Below, piece after piece: positions 62,750-64,000 of a stretch of 64,000 nt of DNA. The stretch comes from Micromonospora cremea (lineage in GTDB: Bacteria > Actinomycetota > Actinomycetes > Mycobacteriales > Micromonosporaceae): positions 1,984,001 through 2,048,000 of the forward strand of contig NZ_FSQT01000001.1 in assembly GCF_900143515.1 (NCBI RefSeq), given 5' to 3'. A model generated the notes under the pieces. The model made no database searches, had not been told where the DNA came from, and saw nothing but the letters and a program-made list of their open reading frames with translations. Both the position numbers and the translations under genes were made by a program. Numbering within the stretch: position 1 is the first letter of the stretch; each line of letters starts with the position of its first letter.

Positions 62750-64000
62750 CCTCCGCTCGATCGACGAGCCGTTCGTCGCCCTCGGCCCGAGCGGGGTCGC
62801 CATCCGCGACCGCCTCAAAGGTCTCACGGCGCGAGACGAGGAGATCCTGCGCCTGGTGGGTGCACACCTGGGCTCGCTCGCGGCGAAGGACCTCAAGGTT
62901 CGGTGTGCCGACCGGCTGGAGCACTCCACGCACGCGTGGGCGGCGCGTAAGCGCGACCTGACGCCTGGCTCGTCGCCCCCGGTGGGCGGGGGCGATCACC
63001 AAGGCCACGCACGACCAGTGGGCGCTGGCCCGCAGGTGCCAGCTAGTACACATCGGTAACCTCGAAGCCGGGGTCGCGATGATTCGACATCGGCTGTCCC
63101 TGCCGGTCGGCCAGCGCGGCACCAAGGGCGTACCGGGCGGCTACCGCAGTCGGCAGGAGTGGTTCGCCAAGAGTCGCCGTCTGCACGTGCTGATGCAGCG
63201 GCTGGAGCGGGAGCGGGCCGAGCGTGAGGCCGGGCTCGTGCATGTGATGCGCGGCGGGAAGCGGCTCGCCCGCAACCGCCACAACCTGGCCCAGGCTGGA
63301 CTGACCGGGGCGCAGTGGCGCGACCGCTGGGAAGCGCAGCGCTGGTTCCTTCAGGCCGACGGGGAGTCGGGTAAGCGGTACGGCAACGAGACGATCCGCG
63401 TCACCCCCGGCGGCGAAGCGTCGATCAGACTGCCCGCACCGCTGGCCGGACTGGCGAACGCCCCCCACGGCCGGTATGTCCTCGCGGCGAAGGCGCGGTT
63501 CCCACATCGCGGGCAGGAGTGGGTCGACCGTATCGAGACCAACCGGGCGGTCGCCTACCGTATCCACCACGACGCGCGGCGCGGACGCTGGTACATCACC
63601 GCGTCCTGGCAGTACGCGCCCACCAAGACGGTCCCGCTGCAGGCCGCCCTCGCCGACGGCGCGATCGGGGTGGACACCAATGCCGATCACATCGCCGCCT
63701 GGCGGCTCGACGTTCACGGCAACCCAGTCGGCAACCCACGCCGGTTCCACTACGACCTGTCCGGCACCGCCGAGCACCGTGACGCCCAGCTGCGTCACGC
63801 CCTGACTCGGCTGCTGAACTGGGTGAAGGTCTGCGGCGTGAAAGCTGTCGCCATCGAGGACCTGGACTTCGAAGCGGAGAAGACCCGGGAGAAGCACGGC
63901 CGCCGCAAACGGTTCCGCAATCTCATATCCGCGATGCCTGTCAGTAAGCTGCGCGCCCGGCTCACGTCGATGGCCGAGGCGCCCGGCATTGCGATCGTCG
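62742..64000 (+). pseudogene. tnpB: IS607-type tnpB, frameshifted near 62980 and cut by window edge
   Basis: TnpB of the IS607 element. The first frame from ATG 62742 (MADLRSIDEPFVALGPSGVA) runs to a TAA near 63059, but the real continuation (AITKATHDQWALARR onward) is in the next frame. Removing one C from the CCCCC run (62976-62980) restores SSPRWAGAITKATHDQW, the family sequence. The continuing frame is open to the window edge, with GVDTNADHIAAW (RuvC-I) and AIEDLDFEAEK (RuvC-II). So the gene is either broken or the C run is a sequence error. Confidence 0.88.

Noticed and set aside
1..64000. tRNA, rRNA or riboswitch genes
   Set aside because: Read through intergenic regions found no cloverleaf, rRNA or known riboswitch core that I could support by eye.

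Overview
The window is 64 kb of very GC-rich DNA from an actinomycete. Frequent GTG/TTG starts, GTGA/ATGA gene overlaps, DUF6114/DUF6230 proteins, an ECF sigma factor with a YCII partner, and short GGAAGGGC hairpin repeats point to the Micromonosporaceae (a Micromonospora-like genome). That placement is inference. No tRNA, rRNA or CRISPR array was seen.

Layout. (1) 1-581: the 5' part of an IS605/IS1341-type tnpB, reading off the left edge. (2) 683-6065: a five-gene contractile-injection/phage-tail-like module: a baseplate J protein fused to an Asp-box propeller, tail protein I and three membrane proteins. Its sheath, tube and ATPase genes are not in the window, and the IS lies where the upstream genes should be. 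(3) 6117-20750: a sugar-acid/pectin utilisation locus. A LacI regulator, an ABC importer, a DUF624 protein and a DUF6807 protein run left. A Gfo/Idh oxidoreductase, uronate isomerase, L-fuconate-dehydratase-type enolase, fructuronate-reductase-type dehydrogenase, second Gfo/Idh oxidoreductase and secreted PL1 pectate lyase run right. Two LacI-type palindromes lie in the divergent gap. (4) 21167-25310: a MerR regulator, a fused serine beta-lactamase-like protein, an HD hydrolase, and decayed pieces of a resolvase, a pectate lyase and a BTAD regulator.

(5) 25458-41586: an accessory, defence-like island of poorly known genes, partly of visibly lower GC. It holds a membrane protein with a split alpha/beta hydrolase, an HNH endonuclease, a broken M78 peptidase, a short GntR, a DivIVA-like protein, an ADP-ribosylglycohydrolase homologue without its metal ligands, a pair of possible uracil-DNA-glycosylase-fold proteins, a HEPN-CBS fusion, a zinc-ribbon protein and a membrane NACHT NTPase. 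(6) 41669-47425: two ABC exporters, each with a divergent regulator (TetR-type and MarR-type) and a clear palindromic operator. (7) 47617-53437: an AsnB-type amidotransferase with a coupled leader peptide, the sigma factor/YCII pair, a TIR fragment, and a DUF6230/DUF6114/secreted-protein operon.

(8) 53959-62005: a poly-gamma-glutamate-type locus with gamma-glutamyltransferase, a double-sensor HAMP protein, PgsB, PgsC and an NlpC/P60 hydrolase, followed by a secreted C39-like protease. No PgsA/CapA is present. (9) 62174-64000: an IS607-type element (serine recombinase plus tnpB) reading off the right edge, with tnpB frameshifted in a C run.

The best candidates for something new are the PgsA-less capsule locus with its output-less HAMP sensor, the HEPN-CBS protein, the metal-site-less ADP-ribosylhydrolase, and a 29-bp tandem repeat that forms a chain of overlapping GTGA mini-ORFs between two catabolic genes. 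Several small frameshifts at homopolymer or dinucleotide runs (19.1, 50.7, 63.0 kb) may be sequence errors.
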